From Ridgeia piscesae (lineage: Eukaryota > Annelida > Polychaeta > Sabellida > Siboglinidae), in NCBI GenBank assembly GCA_025642075.2, contig JAODUO010001084.1, forward strand, positions 1 to 64,000: 64,000 nucleotides of DNA, written 5' to 3'. Position 1 is the first letter of the stretch; each line of letters starts with the position of its first letter. Position numbers and translations under genes: made by a program. Of the stretch, positions 61,692 through 64,000 are shown in pieces. The notes beneath the pieces were generated by a model. The model did no database searches and had not been told where the DNA came from. It worked only from the letters and a program-made list of their open reading frames with translations.

Positions 61692-64000
61692 TTAAACGAC
61701 GCACATGTCACTTGGCAATCTTCCCAGAAATAGAGTGTTATATTTGTGCCCAATAATAGGCAATAAATCCCTAGGTTAAATATAAAAAATAGTAAAACAC
61801 CTAAAGCATGTCTAACGGATTTTCTACCATGTGAAAATTGATCAAACAGATGTGTATTAATAAACAACTAAAAAGACGCTCACTCTGTGCTAAAATATAA
61901 GTTATGGAACTAACTAAGAATATAAATTAACCAGTTAACGGAAACAAGGAACATAACTAATCTTACAAACATTATAACACAAAATCGTGGCTTTTGTAAA
62001 TCATGTTTTTATTTGCAAAGACTATAGCACATTTTAAATATGAAACATCTGTCTATGATCATATAACTCATTTGCAATCAGCATGGTAAATTTCTCTAAA
62101 ATACACAATTAGTATGAAACAATACTACCTAAAGACAGTGGTGGTTGTAGCCGGTGGCATTTTGTTAACAGATTAATCATTTCCTACATTTGAAAAAAAT
62201 ATATTAAACAAAATTAGTAATGTATCATACTAGTTATAAAATTCACAAATAATGTTATGGTAGAAATCATGGAATGGCTACTTGGCTATCTGAAACTATT
62301 TCTATATGGACTAGTGCATTTCATAACCTACCTAGATTTACAAGTGAAACAAACACCCTTTCACCACTCCAGCACAATTGCATGCATCAATTTATCCTGA
62401 CAAATAAAAATATATATCAGACAGCCTATATGTAAATTAAACATAATTGTAATTAAAACAAATATGTCTAATTCCTGAAAAACAAAGTGACATTTGCTAA
62501 TATCACTAATGTAATTTCCCCATCCCCAAAATCCAGTAACTTAAAATTATTGTACACAGTACAATATAGATTATAATGTATTATTAGAAGTGTACTATTA
62601 GACTCGTAACTAGTTTTTGAAACCTATTTGTTATTAAGTTCTTTTTTCAAAGACTATGTCATAAGATATTAAAAATCACATTCATGGCATAGTCATATAA
62701 GTCAAGTAAGTTTACATAATAATATAGATATATATAGTGTATATACACCAAGGTCTTTATGCGTGCTGCAACACAAAAACGTTATCAAAGAGAGTACAGA
62801 GAATTCAGAATTCAATGTTCAGTCATGTATTATGTATTATGTATGTTCACAGACAGCCTTACACAAGCAGTTTGTCACTGTCGTCGTCCTGCTAGACTTA
62901 CTGTGCACAGACCTGAGATCACACAATGACACTGTGACCAATACCCCGAGGCTATTGCACATAAACCATGCAGGATGGAAGAAACTTTACATGGACTGAA
63001 TGCGAAATAAAGATATCCCCCGACTATTTATGTTGCAGGAACAGTGAATCATTATCATCACCACACACACATGCACATGTCAACACACACATGCACATGT
63101 CAACACACACTGCACAACTGAACAACTTTATTAAATGTAACTGTTGGCACATTTTTTATAATTGCACTATCTGATAAAGAAATGCTGCTCATCTGATAGT
63201 GATATGCTGCTCTGTAATAAGGTAAAAAAATGTGATTAATAACTGAATCATACAAACAACAATTTCCCTGAAATAATCAGAGAAATGGAAACATGTTGTA
63301 AGAACAATACTTGAAACATGAGCATTGTTTGAGCAATATCAAGAGAAGATGGACCAACACTACAGAACAGGTTATTATTTAAACACCGTAATACTGAATG
63401 TACCAGGTAGCTGGACAGATTGCACATAATTGTACAGAAGAGTGAAAAGGTATATCAGTATAAACACTGAACAATACTCCATTTTTTACAAATCACTTCA
63501 AATGTAAACGGACCACACAGGATGGCTAAATGACAGGTGGGTGGCTTAAGCATTGCATGAATGAACATATATTTGAAGGAGCTGATGACTAAATACAACA
63601 TTCTATAGATGAATGGAGTATGACCCACTCAGACCCCGCCGACGCAGTTGTATTGTATATCTACTCGTTTTTAAGATGACAAAATTACTATCAAAACAAC
63701 AGTTTACAAACACGTTTTCTGTGACAGAAATGAGTAAACAGTAATTCCTAGATTTGGATCAATGTTTAACTATTCATGCTTAGAATTCATCACAAACCAT
63801 TTCAACATAGTGGTAAGTAAATAGGATTGATGATTGATTATATCGGCTATTGTGTTATTGGATCAGGCCCAAGAATTAAAGAACTGCAATTGTGAGATGT
63901 GCTTTTTGGTAATTTCCACATGATACAGTTGTTAGTTAGCATGGAGTATCTGATCTACCTGGGTAATCCTCTTCATCCCATATTAGGTTTTTAATTAAGG
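61692..64000. other. AT-rich region without a supported gene
   Basis: No exon, RNA or strong repeat. A short ACACACATGCACATGTCA duplication lies near 63063-63105. The extreme right end (63950-63980) has GATCTACCTGGGTAATCC, whose reverse strand reads CCCAG/GTAGATC, a possible donor of a gene beyond the window. Confidence 0.4.

Overview
This is a stretch of animal (metazoan) nuclear DNA: AT-rich, intron-rich, full of microsatellites, minisatellites and decayed transposons, with canonical GT-AG introns and no prokaryotic features. The genes and repeats fit a marine invertebrate (lophotrochozoan or invertebrate deuterostome), but I cannot name the species from sequence alone.

Three conserved genes dominate. 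WTAP (minus, 24864-34162, eight exons located including a probable 5' UTR exon beyond this span) and SOD2 (plus, 35347-37938, five exons) lie head to head across a shared promoter region of about 0.4 kb. PNLDC1 (minus, 40645-61390, 22 exons reconstructed here) lies tail to tail with SOD2. The same three genes are neighbours on human 6q25, so this looks like an ancient bilaterian linkage block. WTAP is a subunit of the m6A writer complex, SOD2 is the mitochondrial Mn superoxide dismutase, and PNLDC1 is the DEDD-family 3'-5' exonuclease that trims piRNA precursors on the mitochondrial surface.

Left third (1-24.8 kb): accessory sequence. It holds a CA/CG array, an AT array, a 5.3-kb segment bounded by inverted repeats (2.32-7.69 kb) containing a foldback element and a tentative small gene with an NRF1/CRE-type promoter, a 2.9-kb minisatellite of about 93 units of 31 bp each carrying a CACGTG palindrome, a GGCT array, and an intronless gene for a secreted or membrane fibrinogen-like/EGF protein (13790-15684) whose Thr-rich stalk is broken in frame inside a microsatellite. 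Then come remains of a Ty3/Gypsy retrotransposon (pol 17.7-20.3 kb, gag 22.8-23.4 kb) split by a second, plus-strand transposon-associated pseudogene.

Right part (24.8-64 kb): WTAP, SOD2 and PNLDC1. PNLDC1 introns hold a decayed CR1/L2-like LINE (48.2-51.1 kb), three tandem arrays, and an unusual array that repeats the 3' splice site and first codons of exon 7 about seven times. Exon 12 of PNLDC1 carries one base too many within the nuclease domain. The last 2.3 kb holds no gene I can support.
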